Origin: an uncultured Moraxella sp.
GTDB lineage: Bacteria; Pseudomonadota; Gammaproteobacteria; Pseudomonadales; Moraxellaceae
Length of the DNA stretch: 20,093 nt
Assembly (NCBI GenBank): GCA_916720335.1
Contig: CAKAQU010000015.1
Location: forward strand, 1 to 20,093
Direction of reading: 5' to 3'
The notes under the pieces were generated by a model. It was not told the DNA's origin and searched no databases. It saw nothing but the letters and a program-made list of their open reading frames with translations. The translations under genes were made by a program, and so were the position numbers. How positions within the stretch are numbered: position 1 is the first letter of the stretch; every line of letters begins with the position of its first letter. This document shows, in pieces, positions 13,419 through 20,093 of this stretch.

Positions 13419-14366
13419 TTAATCGCGTTCTTTCTTAGAAGAGAACTTAGAAAACTTTGCCTTTTTAAAATCGATTACTGCTTTTCGCGCAGAACCGTTA
13501 GGTTTTTCAGCAGCTTTTTTGCGAGTTACTGCTCTTGATTTTAAAGGTTTTTTAGTAATGCGTGCTTGTTTTTCTTTGGCGTGTGTGGTTAAGCCAGCAT
13601 TTTTTTGATGACGCAGTCCGACCAAATCGCACAATTTGCCAATTTCTTTTGCGTCAAGCTCAATAAAACGCCCTGTACGTAGCTGTTTGGGTAAAATAAC
13701 GCTGCCATAACGCGTACGAATCAGGCGCGAGACTTTGAGTTCTTGAGAATCAAACAATCGACGAACTTCACGTTTACGACCTTCTTTTAAGGTAACGTGA
13801 TACCATTTATTAACACCTGTGCCACCACCTTCTTTGATGTCATCAAATTTTGCCATACCATCATCCAAAACAACACCAGCAGTCAGGGTTTTGGCAATTT
13901 CAGGAGTAACTTCACCCAAGACACGTACAGCGTATTCACGTGTGATTTCGGTGGAAGGGTGCATTAAACGATGTGCCAATTCACCGTCATTGGTAAATAA
14001 CAGTAGCCCTGATGAATTAATATCCAAGCGACCAACCATAATCCAACGGTCATGGGTTAGTTTTGGCAAGCGTTCAAACACAGTTTGGCGACCTTGAGGG
14101 TCTAAACTTGAGCAGATTTCACCTTCTGGTTTGTAATAGGCGATGATGCGACGACGTTTTTTGTGGTTGTCTTGAATGCGTACCAGTCGCCCATCAATAC
14201 GAACTTCATCGTTATCAGTAGCGCGTTCACCCAGTTGAGCGATTTTGCCATTGATGGAAACTCGTCCGCTTTTAATCACTTCTTCAAGTTGGCGCCGTGA
14301 GCCTAAACCGATGCGCGCCAAAAGTTTCTGTAGTTTTTCGCCTTCGGGTTTGATGGGATTATTCAT
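13419..14366 (-). CDS. rluB: 23S rRNA pseudouridine synthase, RluB type
   Basis: A 315-residue RsuA-family enzyme; in E. coli RluB makes pseudouridine 2605 of 23S rRNA. An S4 RNA-binding domain occupies about 9-70 (EKLQKLLARIGLGSRRQLEEVIKSGRVSINGK). The catalytic domain carries the GRLD motif with the catalytic Asp (MVGRLDINSSGLLLFTNDGELAHRLMHPS), then KEGRKREVRRLFDSQELKVSRLIRTRYG. From about residue 255 the chain is a long basic tail rich in Lys and Arg, likely disordered and RNA-binding. The frame can be read from TTG 14402, but ATG 14366 has AGGA six to seven bases upstream and fits the family. It follows scpB, as in many bacteria, and also has its own extended -10 promoter inside the scpB-rluB gap. 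RluB is preferred over RluE/RluF because of length and the scpB link. Confidence 0.92.
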   Translation of the reverse strand: MNNPIKPEGEKLQKLLARIGLGSRRQLEEVIKSGRVSINGKIAQLGERATDNDEVRIDGRLVRIQDNHKKRRRIIAYYKPEGEICSSLDPQGRQTVFERLPKLTHDRWIMVGRLDINSSGLLLFTNDGELAHRLMHPSTEITREYAVRVLGEVTPEIAKTLTAGVVLDDGMAKFDDIKEGGGTGVNKWYHVTLKEGRKREVRRLFDSQELKVSRLIRTRYGSVILPKQLRTGRFIELDAKEIGKLCDLVGLRHQKNAGLTTHAKEKQARITKKPLKSRAVTRKKAAEKPNGSARKAVIDFKKAKFSKFSSKKERD

Positions 14367-14414
14367 AAAAAATCCTGTAACGTGGAAAATAACATTTCGC
14401 AATGTGAACCTTTC

Positions 14415-14423
14415 ATTATACCA
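14415..14423 (-). promoter_or_regulatory. Extended -10 promoter of rluB
   Basis: On the minus strand TGGTATAAT is a perfect extended -10 (TGn followed by TATAAT), about 50 bases before the rluB start and inside the 79-bp gap after scpB. The -35 is weak, as is usual with extended -10 elements. It would allow rluB expression independent of the scpB transcript. Confidence 0.6.
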
Positions 14424-14445
14424 TAATTTTACGATGGATTTGTAT

Positions 14446-15009
14446 TTATGGACAAAAATTGATATCAGGCATGGTCGGTAACTCAGCTAAACTACAAAGC
14501 CCAAAAGCATCTAAAAATTCATCGGTGGTGTGCAACAATGCTGGTCTTCCTAATGTGTCTTTATAACCTTTTTCTACAATCCAGCCCTTATCAAATAATT
14601 GTCGTAAAATATGACTAGATACACTGACGCCACGAATTTGTTCAATATCAAGTCGGGTAACAGGCTGTTTGTAGGCGATGATGCTTAAAGTTTCTAATAC
14701 AGCTTGGCTGAGTGTTTCGGGGCGTTCAGGAAAAATTTGCTGAATCAGTGGGGCGTATTCTGCCTTAATTTGCAAGCGATAGCCACTTGCTGTTTGGCTG
14801 AGTTCAAGTACGCCTCCTGAAAGTCTTTCCTCTAGTAACAGTAAAGCTGTAGTGATGTCATTGACATCTACCAGATACTGACCTGAGAGGCGTTTTTTTA
14901 AGTCATTTTTAGTCAAAGGCATTTCACTGATGTGCAATAATACCTCAATATGCCGACTTAAAAGATTGCAGTTTATTTTTGAATCGGCTTTTAAATGGGT
15001 GTTTGTCAT
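14446..15009 (-). CDS. scpB: Segregation and condensation protein B
   Basis: A 187-residue cytoplasmic protein of two winged-helix domains. ScpB dimers work with the kleisin ScpA and SMC to condense and segregate the chromosome. The signature is ETLSQAVLETLSIIAYKQPVTRLDIEQIRGVSVSSHILRQLFDKGWIVEKG (about 97-147), then GRPALLHTTDEFLDAFGL. Length is normal. The start ATG 15009 lies only five bases after the nnrS stop codon, with no strong ribosome-binding site, so translation may be coupled to nnrS. The usual upstream partner scpA is not next to it; it must be elsewhere or absent. rluB follows. Confidence 0.93.
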   Translation of the reverse strand: MTNTHLKADSKINCNLLSRHIEVLLHISEMPLTKNDLKKRLSGQYLVDVNDITTALLLLEERLSGGVLELSQTASGYRLQIKAEYAPLIQQIFPERPETLSQAVLETLSIIAYKQPVTRLDIEQIRGVSVSSHILRQLFDKGWIVEKGYKDTLGRPALLHTTDEFLDAFGLCSLAELPTMPDINFCP

Positions 15010-15014
15010 AAAAT

Positions 15015-16265
15015 TTAACCAAATAAACCATCTGTTCTAGGTTTTGACAAAATGCCAATATAAGAAAAGCAAAACAGCACAAACGATAAAATCCACGCAA
15101 TCTGGGAAATTAAAATCCATGTCATATAGTCATAGCCAAACATGGGTAAAACTACCCGAAAAATTGCACTGACAATCATCAAAATAAATATAGCAGTTAC
15201 GGTTTTTGGAGGTTGGTGAATGTTTCTGCCAGTGTGTCCTAAAGAAACACGAGCCATCATTGCAACGGTCATCAGCCCAATACCAAATAAAGCTAGACCA
15301 TGCAGACCCAAAGAATGTAAGTTTAAAGAAGTTTCACCAACAAAAGGATAAATGACAAAAATTAACAAACTTACTGTCATACCAAAAAATGCAATGACCA
15401 AAGACCACAATAAGGGTTTTTTCCAAATAGCGGCATGATACCAATTTTTTAATCTTAAAATATTAGCAATAAAACAAACCAAAGCAAAGACTGCCGTTAT
15501 TTTTGGCATTTGGAAAAATAAATCAAATATCATCATACCAGCCAATCCGACCAAGCTGGCACGGTCTAATAATTCAGAATTTTTTTGCTCAATATTAACA
15601 CCACTGGGTTTTCCAAAATTATCAACACTGATTCCTTTGACGATAAAAAATGGCAAAACTCGCCGCCCAATTGTAAATACAATGCCAATAATCAAAAATA
15701 AGGCAGAGTATAAAGAAATTTGTTGAGTGGTTTTATGGTTTAACACAATGCCAATATAAAAAGCTAAATTGGCGGCAAAGATTAAAATTAATTTGGCAAT
15801 AATACCAATCTGGCGCTTTTGTCGAGCTTTTGCAACTGCACGCACAACCGCAAAACTGGTCCATGCCCAAAACAGCATATCAAAAACAAAAGCGACAATA
15901 AGCATGGGCGTACTTGGTACTGCGTGAAGTCCAAGCCATAAAAATCGCGCCATTACCCAACAAAAAAAGATACCAAACAAATGCCAACCATAGGGCATGG
16001 GTTGGTTTGTCCAGGTTTTTACCGCAGTTAATAAAAAGCCTGCAATGACTGCCAAACTATAGCCAAAAAGCATTTCATGACCATGCCAATAAAAAATATC
16101 TAAACTGCCTTTAAATGGCGCGATACCTTTTAAAATCAGCGTCCATAGTAACATGGTAATCACAGCAAAAATTGCTGAACTTGCAAAAAATATCCGAAAC
16201 CCTAAGTTTAAAATTGGGTGGGGTGATGTTGGACGTTTGGCGGTATTTTGAATATTCATTAACAT
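15015..16265 (-). CDS. nnrS: NnrS family heme/copper membrane protein
   Basis: A 416-residue protein with about twelve membrane helices. NnrS proteins bind heme and copper and help cells withstand nitric oxide, often being made under denitrifying or NO-stress conditions. The family signatures are seen: PHPILNLGFRIFF near the N-terminus, YWHGHEMLFGYSLAVIAGFLLTAVKTWTNQP (about 59-89), a GRRVLPFF stretch in the middle and LHSLGLHGLALFGIGLMTVAMMARVSLGHTGR near the end, with conserved histidines as metal ligand candidates. The ATG at 16265 has AAGGA eight bases upstream. A near-consensus promoter lies about 30 bases before the start. No FNR or NsrR box was recognised in the 158-bp upstream space. 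scpB follows after five bases, an unusual pairing. Confidence 0.9.
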   Translation of the reverse strand: MLMNIQNTAKRPTSPHPILNLGFRIFFASSAIFAVITMLLWTLILKGIAPFKGSLDIFYWHGHEMLFGYSLAVIAGFLLTAVKTWTNQPMPYGWHLFGIFFCWVMARFLWLGLHAVPSTPMLIVAFVFDMLFWAWTSFAVVRAVAKARQKRQIGIIAKLILIFAANLAFYIGIVLNHKTTQQISLYSALFLIIGIVFTIGRRVLPFFIVKGISVDNFGKPSGVNIEQKNSELLDRASLVGLAGMMIFDLFFQMPKITAVFALVCFIANILRLKNWYHAAIWKKPLLWSLVIAFFGMTVSLLIFVIYPFVGETSLNLHSLGLHGLALFGIGLMTVAMMARVSLGHTGRNIHQPPKTVTAIFILMIVSAIFRVVLPMFGYDYMTWILISQIAWILSFVLFCFSYIGILSKPRTDGLFG

Positions 16266-16291
16266 TATTTTTATCCTTAAGATTTTGGCTT

Positions 16292-16320
16292 ATCATACGC
16301 TTTTTACAGTTATTTTTCAA
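16292..16320 (-). promoter_or_regulatory. Promoter of nnrS-scpB
   Basis: On the minus strand TTGAAA (16315-16320), a 17-bp spacer and TATGAT (16292-16297) are each one base from consensus. The leader would be about 20 bases. A near-constitutive promoter is unexpected for a NO-response gene and may serve mainly scpB. Confidence 0.65.
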
Positions 16321-16423
16321 ATCAACCAAAAGAAGTAGTATCGATTAATTTTTTTTAAAAAATGGCTAGTGGAGCCACCGTTTTTTTGCTAAACTAAGCA
16401 TTTTTGTTTTAAATTACTGCAAG

Positions 16424-17494
16424 ATGACCAATACGCCATTATTGACCTCTGATTACGATTATCATTTACCTGAAAATTTGATTGCTCGTTATCCTTTGAA
16501 AACGCGTTCTGCTTCTAGATTATTGTGTGTTAATGGCAGTAGTATGACCGATAGGCTGTTTAGTGATTTGCCAAGCCTGTTACATGCTGGTGATTTATTG
16601 GTTTTAAATGACACCAAAGTAATGAAAGCTCGCCTATTTGGTCAGAAAGCATCAGGCGGTCAAGTTGAGGTTTTGGTTGAGAGAATATTGCCTGATGATG
16701 GGAAAATGCTTAAAAATCGTGCATTATGTCATGTTAAATCCAGCCGCAGTCCAAAAAAAGACAGTCAATTAATTTTGGCTGAGGGTAATCTGACCGCAAC
16801 CATGTTAAATCGTGAAGAAAACCTTTTTGTTTTGGCATTTGATAAACCAGTTTTGTCAGCACTAGAGGCATTTGGGGAATTGCCCATTCCACCATATTTT
16901 GAACGTAGAGCCGACCAAGATGATGAAAGTCGTTATCAAACCGTGTTTTATGATGCTAACAAAACAGCCAGCGTTGCTGCGCCAACAGCGAGCCTGCATT
17001 TTGATGATAAGACCCTTGCCCAACTACAAAAAAAAGGTGTGGAAATCGCTTTTGTAACATTGCATGTTGGTGCAGGCACGTTTGCTCCAGTTAAAACCGA
17101 AGATTTAACTCAACATATCATGCACAAAGAGTACGCGCATTTACCCCAAAGTACCGCTGATAAAATCAATACTGTTAAAAAAAACGGCGGTCAAGTGATT
17201 GCGGTCGGCACAACGGTAACACGTACTTTAGAGACAGCGTATTTGCACTGTAAAAATGGTCAATTAAGTGAATTTTCTGGCGATACTCAAATTTTCATTT
17301 ATCCACCTTATCATTTTGGGGTTGTCGATAGATTAATTACTAATTTTCATTTACCAAAATCTACATTATTAATGCTAGTTTCAGCGTTTTGTGGTAAAAA
17401 CAATATTTTAACGGCATATCAACACGCCATCCAAAAACAATACCGATTTTTTAGTTATGGTGATGCCATGCTTTTGGATAAATGGGCTGATTGA
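16424..17494 (+). CDS. queA: S-adenosylmethionine:tRNA ribosyltransferase-isomerase
   Basis: A 356-residue cytosolic enzyme that transfers the ribosyl part of SAM to preQ1 in tRNA to give epoxyqueuosine. Family landmarks run in order: DYDYHLPENLIARYPLKTRSASRLL at the N-terminus, LLVLNDTKVMKARLFGQKASGGQVEVLVER (about 58-87), GELPIPPYFERRADQDDESRYQTVF, APTASLHFDD, HVGAGTFAPVKTEDLTQHIMHKEYA and TNFHLPKSTLLMLVSAFCG near the end. Length is normal. It lies directly before tgt (42-bp gap), the enzyme that supplies preQ1-tRNA, so the two form a queuosine unit. The start ATG 16424 has no real Shine-Dalgarno sequence. Upstream a small hairpin (TGGCT/AGCCA at 16364-16378, then T-rich) precedes the gene. 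Confidence 0.96.
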   Translation: MTNTPLLTSDYDYHLPENLIARYPLKTRSASRLLCVNGSSMTDRLFSDLPSLLHAGDLLVLNDTKVMKARLFGQKASGGQVEVLVERILPDDGKMLKNRALCHVKSSRSPKKDSQLILAEGNLTATMLNREENLFVLAFDKPVLSALEAFGELPIPPYFERRADQDDESRYQTVFYDANKTASVAAPTASLHFDDKTLAQLQKKGVEIAFVTLHVGAGTFAPVKTEDLTQHIMHKEYAHLPQSTADKINTVKKNGGQVIAVGTTVTRTLETAYLHCKNGQLSEFSGDTQIFIYPPYHFGVVDRLITNFHLPKSTLLMLVSAFCGKNNILTAYQHAIQKQYRFFSYGDAMLLDKWAD

Positions 17495-17536
17495 TAATAT
17501 TAACAAACTAATTAATGGGTTAATAATCATATTATT

Positions 17537-18679
17537 ATGAAATTTTCATTACATAATACCGACAACGGTAATAATCATGCCCGTCGTGGCACGGTTCATC
17601 TTGCTCATGGTGATGTACAAACACCCGCGTTTATGACTGTGGGTACTTATGGTACAGTTAAAGGAATGTTGCCACGAGACATTCATGCAATTGGTGCTGA
17701 TATTATTTTGGGTAACACCTTTCATTTGTGGCTGCGACCAACCACAGCGGTGATTAAAGAATTTGGTGGACTGCATTCATTTATTGGTTGGAATAAGCCT
17801 ATTTTAACCGATTCAGGCGGTTTTCAGGTATTTAGTTTGGGCGCAATGCGTAAAATCAGTGAAGAGGGTGTAGCGTTTCGTTCTCCAGTGGACGGTCAAA
17901 AAGTATTTTTATCGCCTGAAGTGTCTATGCAAATTCAATACGATTTAAATTCAGACATTGTCATGCAATTTGATGAATGCACGCCCTATCCAGCAACTCA
18001 TGATGAGGCTAAAAATTCCTTAGAATTATCGCTTCGTTGGGGTCAAAGATGCCTTGATGAGCATCATAAATTGGGCAATAAAAATGCATTGTTTGGTATT
18101 ATTCAAGGCAGCATGTATCAAGATTTGCGTATGCAATCGTTGTCAGGGCTTTTGGATATGCCATTTGATGGTTACGCCATTGGTGGATTGTCCGTAGGTG
18201 AACCTAAAGAAATGATGATGCAAGTGCTGGATTATCTGCCTAAAACTATGCCAAATGATAAACCGCGCTATCTGATGGGTGTGGGTAAACCTGAAGATAT
18301 CGTGGAAGCTGTTCGGCGCGGCGTGGATATGTTCGATTGTGTGATGCCAACACGTAATGCAAGAAATGGTCATTATTTTACCAGTTCAGGTGTGGTAAAA
18401 ATCAAAAATGCCAGCCATCGTTACAATCATGAACCTTTGGACAAAGAATGTGATTGTTATACCTGTCAAAATTTTAGTTTGGCGTATTTACATCATTTGC
18501 ACAAATGCGGTGAAATGCTATCTGCTCAATTAGGAACAATTCATAATCTGGCGTATTATCAAAAACTAATGAAAGACATCCGCACCAGCATTGAAAACCA
18601 GAAGTTTGATGAATTTGTTTCAGTGTTTTATCAAAAACGTGGTATGAGTGTACCCGATTTTGATAAACACAAATCCTGA
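17537..18679 (+). CDS. tgt: tRNA-guanine transglycosylase (queuine tRNA-ribosyltransferase)
   Basis: A 380-residue TIM-barrel enzyme that swaps guanine 34 for preQ1 in tRNAs Asp, Asn, His and Tyr. Seen are the proton-acceptor aspartate in PILTDSGGFQVFSLG (Asp92), the substrate loop GIIQGSMYQDLR, GGLSVGEPKE, the nucleophile in VDMFDCVMPTRNARNGH (Asp267 by alignment with E. coli Asp264), and the zinc site Cys305, Cys307, Cys310, His336 in CDCYTC...TIHN. Length is normal. The ATG at 17537 follows queA by 42 bases with no good ribosome-binding site, as for queA; both may rely on low structure in AT-rich leaders. The stop lies 13 bases from that of the convergent aat gene, with no hairpin between. 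Confidence 0.97.
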   Translation: MKFSLHNTDNGNNHARRGTVHLAHGDVQTPAFMTVGTYGTVKGMLPRDIHAIGADIILGNTFHLWLRPTTAVIKEFGGLHSFIGWNKPILTDSGGFQVFSLGAMRKISEEGVAFRSPVDGQKVFLSPEVSMQIQYDLNSDIVMQFDECTPYPATHDEAKNSLELSLRWGQRCLDEHHKLGNKNALFGIIQGSMYQDLRMQSLSGLLDMPFDGYAIGGLSVGEPKEMMMQVLDYLPKTMPNDKPRYLMGVGKPEDIVEAVRRGVDMFDCVMPTRNARNGHYFTSSGVVKIKNASHRYNHEPLDKECDCYTCQNFSLAYLHHLHKCGEMLSAQLGTIHNLAYYQKLMKDIRTSIENQKFDEFVSVFYQKRGMSVPDFDKHKS

Positions 18680-18692
18680 CATCTGCAATGTT

Positions 18693-19457
18693 TTAAATGG
18701 ATGTTATAAGGTCAGTAACGGGTAAGCTGATTTTGGTGTTATAAATACCACAATTTTCTTTTACAGTTAATGGTTTAGACTGCGTTAAAAATTCTCGTCT
18801 GGAGATTAAAGTTGCCCCAAGACGGATTAGGTGTGGATTTTCTAATTGACAATCTATGAGCTGTATTCCATAGTTTTGACAAATTCTCATTAGTCCCCAA
18901 AAGGCAACTTTTGATGCGTCGGTTTTTTTATGAAACATACTTTCCCCACAAAAAAGCCCACCCAGATTAATCCCATAAAGCCCGCCAATCAGTGCGCTTT
19001 GATTAGGAATGTTCTCCCAAATTTCAATGCTGACTGCAATGCCTAATTTGTGTAAATCTTGGTAGGCATCTTTCATGGATTTAGTAATCCAAGTTTGGTT
19101 ACTGTAGTTTCTTGGCTGACTACAAGCATCCATCACATTATTAAAATCATGATTGACAGACAGCGTCCAAGTTTGTTTTTTGACAACGCGCACAAGTGAT
19201 TTACTGGGTTTAAAGGTTTTAGGATAAATTATGCATCGTGTGAGCGGTGACCACCAGTAAATTGGGTCGCCCTCATTAAACCAAGGAAAAGCTCCACAGC
19301 GATAAGCGTGCAATAAAGTGTTTATTGATAAATCAGCTCCATGACCTAAAAAACCATCATCGTCGTTAGGCAGGCTAGCAATCAAGCCCCTAAAATCAAA
19401 AGGGCAAGCATCAGCAAGTTTGTGTAATTTTTTGGTGGTATTGGTGAAATTTGTCAT
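18693..19457 (-). CDS. aat: Leucyl/phenylalanyl-tRNA-protein transferase
   Basis: A 254-residue cytosolic enzyme that adds Leu or Phe from aminoacyl-tRNA to proteins with N-terminal Lys or Arg, marking them for ClpAP through ClpS. Family marks are GLIASLPNDDDGFLGHGADLSINTLLHAYRCGAFPWFNEGDPIYWWSPLTRCII (about 24-77), TWITKSMKDAYQDLHKLG, the core GGLYGINLGGLFCGESMFHKKTDASKVAF (about 158-186) and LIDCQLENPHLIRLGATLISRREF. Length is close to normal. No Shine-Dalgarno sequence precedes ATG 19457. It is divergent from hslO (87-bp gap) and convergent with tgt. In other gammaproteobacteria aat sits near clpA or infA, so this neighbourhood is lineage-specific. Confidence 0.96.
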   Translation of the reverse strand: MTNFTNTTKKLHKLADACPFDFRGLIASLPNDDDGFLGHGADLSINTLLHAYRCGAFPWFNEGDPIYWWSPLTRCIIYPKTFKPSKSLVRVVKKQTWTLSVNHDFNNVMDACSQPRNYSNQTWITKSMKDAYQDLHKLGIAVSIEIWENIPNQSALIGGLYGINLGGLFCGESMFHKKTDASKVAFWGLMRICQNYGIQLIDCQLENPHLIRLGATLISRREFLTQSKPLTVKENCGIYNTKISLPVTDLITSI

Positions 19458-19544
19458 TTGTATGTTGGTTAGTTAGATGGTTAAGTGCTTTATATTCTAA
19501 AATAAATCCCCATTAACAAGCAATCCATTTTTAAAGAGAAAACT

Positions 19545-20093
19545 ATGAATCAAATTGATTGTCGTCAACGTTTTTTTATTCAAAACTCACCTGTTCGTGG
19601 CGATGTGGTAAAATTATCTAATAGTTTTTTGACTGTGATTCAACAAAAACCGTATCCAAAAGCCCTAAAAGCGCTTTTAGGTGAAATGTTGGTTTCAGCG
19701 AGTCTATTAATTGCCACCTTAAAAATTGATGGCAAACTATCCATTCAATTGCAGTCTATAAATGAATCATCACCATTAAAATTTGCTATGGCAGAATGTG
19801 ACCACACGGGAGCCGTAAGAGCTTTGGCTGGCTTTTCATCAGAAGAAACCAATCTTTGGGATAAACTAAAAACCAGTGATGAAGTGTTGACGTTATTGCA
19901 AGATAGTGTGCTATTTATCAGCATTCATCCAGAATTTGGTGATAGTTACCAAAGCATTGTAGAAAAAGTAAGCGATAATTTAGCTGAATGTTTGGCACAT
20001 TACCAAAAACAGTCCGCTCAAATCCCAACCTTAATCAAACTTGCCACTAACGATACACACGCTAGCGGAATTTTAGTGCAGCTTTTACCGCAA
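19545..20093 (+). CDS. hslO: Hsp33 redox-regulated chaperone (partial, C-terminus off the window)
   Basis: ATG 19545 opens a frame of 183 codons to the window edge, not closed. Hsp33 is a cytosolic holdase switched on by oxidation: four C-terminal cysteines release zinc, form disulfides, and the protein binds unfolding clients. The visible N-terminal domain fits: CRQRFFIQNSPVRGDVVKLSNSFLTV, LLGEMLVSASLLIATLKIDGKLSIQLQS, LKFAMAECDHTGAVRALAGF, HPEFGDSYQSIVEKVSDNLAECLAHYQKQSAQIPTLIKLA. The zinc/redox cysteine domain and linker (about 100 residues) lie beyond 20093, so the switch cannot be checked. AAAGAGAAAAC before the start gives a weak ribosome-binding site. Confidence 0.9.
   Translation, partial: MNQIDCRQRFFIQNSPVRGDVVKLSNSFLTVIQQKPYPKALKALLGEMLVSASLLIATLKIDGKLSIQLQSINESSPLKFAMAECDHTGAVRALAGFSSEETNLWDKLKTSDEVLTLLQDSVLFISIHPEFGDSYQSIVEKVSDNLAECLAHYQKQSAQIPTLIKLATNDTHASGILVQLLPQ

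Noticed and set aside
16360..16390. Hairpin TGGCT/AGCCA followed by T-rich sequence between nnrS and queA as a terminator
   Set aside because: It lies between two divergent starts with no transcript to end, and the stem is only five base pairs, separated from the T run.

Overview
The window reads as a chromosomal segment of an AT-rich gammaproteobacterium. The best guess is Moraxellaceae, Moraxella-like. This rests on overall protein character (GhxP, IlvA, Aat, QueA/Tgt, a DUF3360-type transporter), low GC and short intergenic spaces; no rRNA or other strict marker is present, so the genus is inference. No tRNA, rRNA, transposase or phage gene was recognised.

Left part (1-4430): a GhxP-type guanine/hypoxanthine permease runs off the left edge on the minus strand. 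Divergent from it lie a Bcp-type peroxiredoxin, a family-4 glycosyltransferase, an unidentified lipoprotein with its own good promoter, and rpsT (S20) with promoter and terminator. On the minus strand, 4441-6670, panD follows a tiny ribbon-helix-helix gene, and upstream of that is a DUF3360-family transporter with a near-consensus promoter. Divergent from the transporter are yacG and argD.

Middle (8439-11225): between argD and ilvA lies a small CRISPR array with four spacers and five 36-bp repeats, the last degenerate. It has a leader carrying a perfect-consensus sigma-70 promoter and an IHF-like site. No cas gene occurs in this window, so the array is isolated for about 8.7 kb on one side and 11 kb on the other. 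The repeat fold (five-base-pair C/G stem plus an 8-nt tag) and a pyrimidine bias in all four spacers suit an RNA-targeting system (type III or VI) better than type II or V-A. ilvA is preceded by a perfect 11-6-11 palindrome, and that sequence partly repeats the end of the CRISPR leader. The 550-bp space between ilvA and yebC appears to hold a decayed small secreted-protein gene with two frameshifts.

Right part (11226-20093): yebC (minus), a voltage-gated K+ channel with a C-terminal zinc ribbon (plus), a small Lys/Ala-rich lipoprotein (minus), then a minus-strand run nnrS-scpB-rluB. Divergent from that are queA and tgt, the last steps of queuosine insertion into tRNA. aat (N-end rule transferase) converges on tgt, and hslO (Hsp33) starts at the right edge and is cut off.

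Most genes are housekeeping: amino-acid and pantothenate synthesis, translation and tRNA modification, chromosome segregation, redox and NO stress. The CRISPR locus and the decayed gene are the accessory part. Several automatic start choices (TTG or upstream codons) should be moved downstream; the entries give the preferred start.
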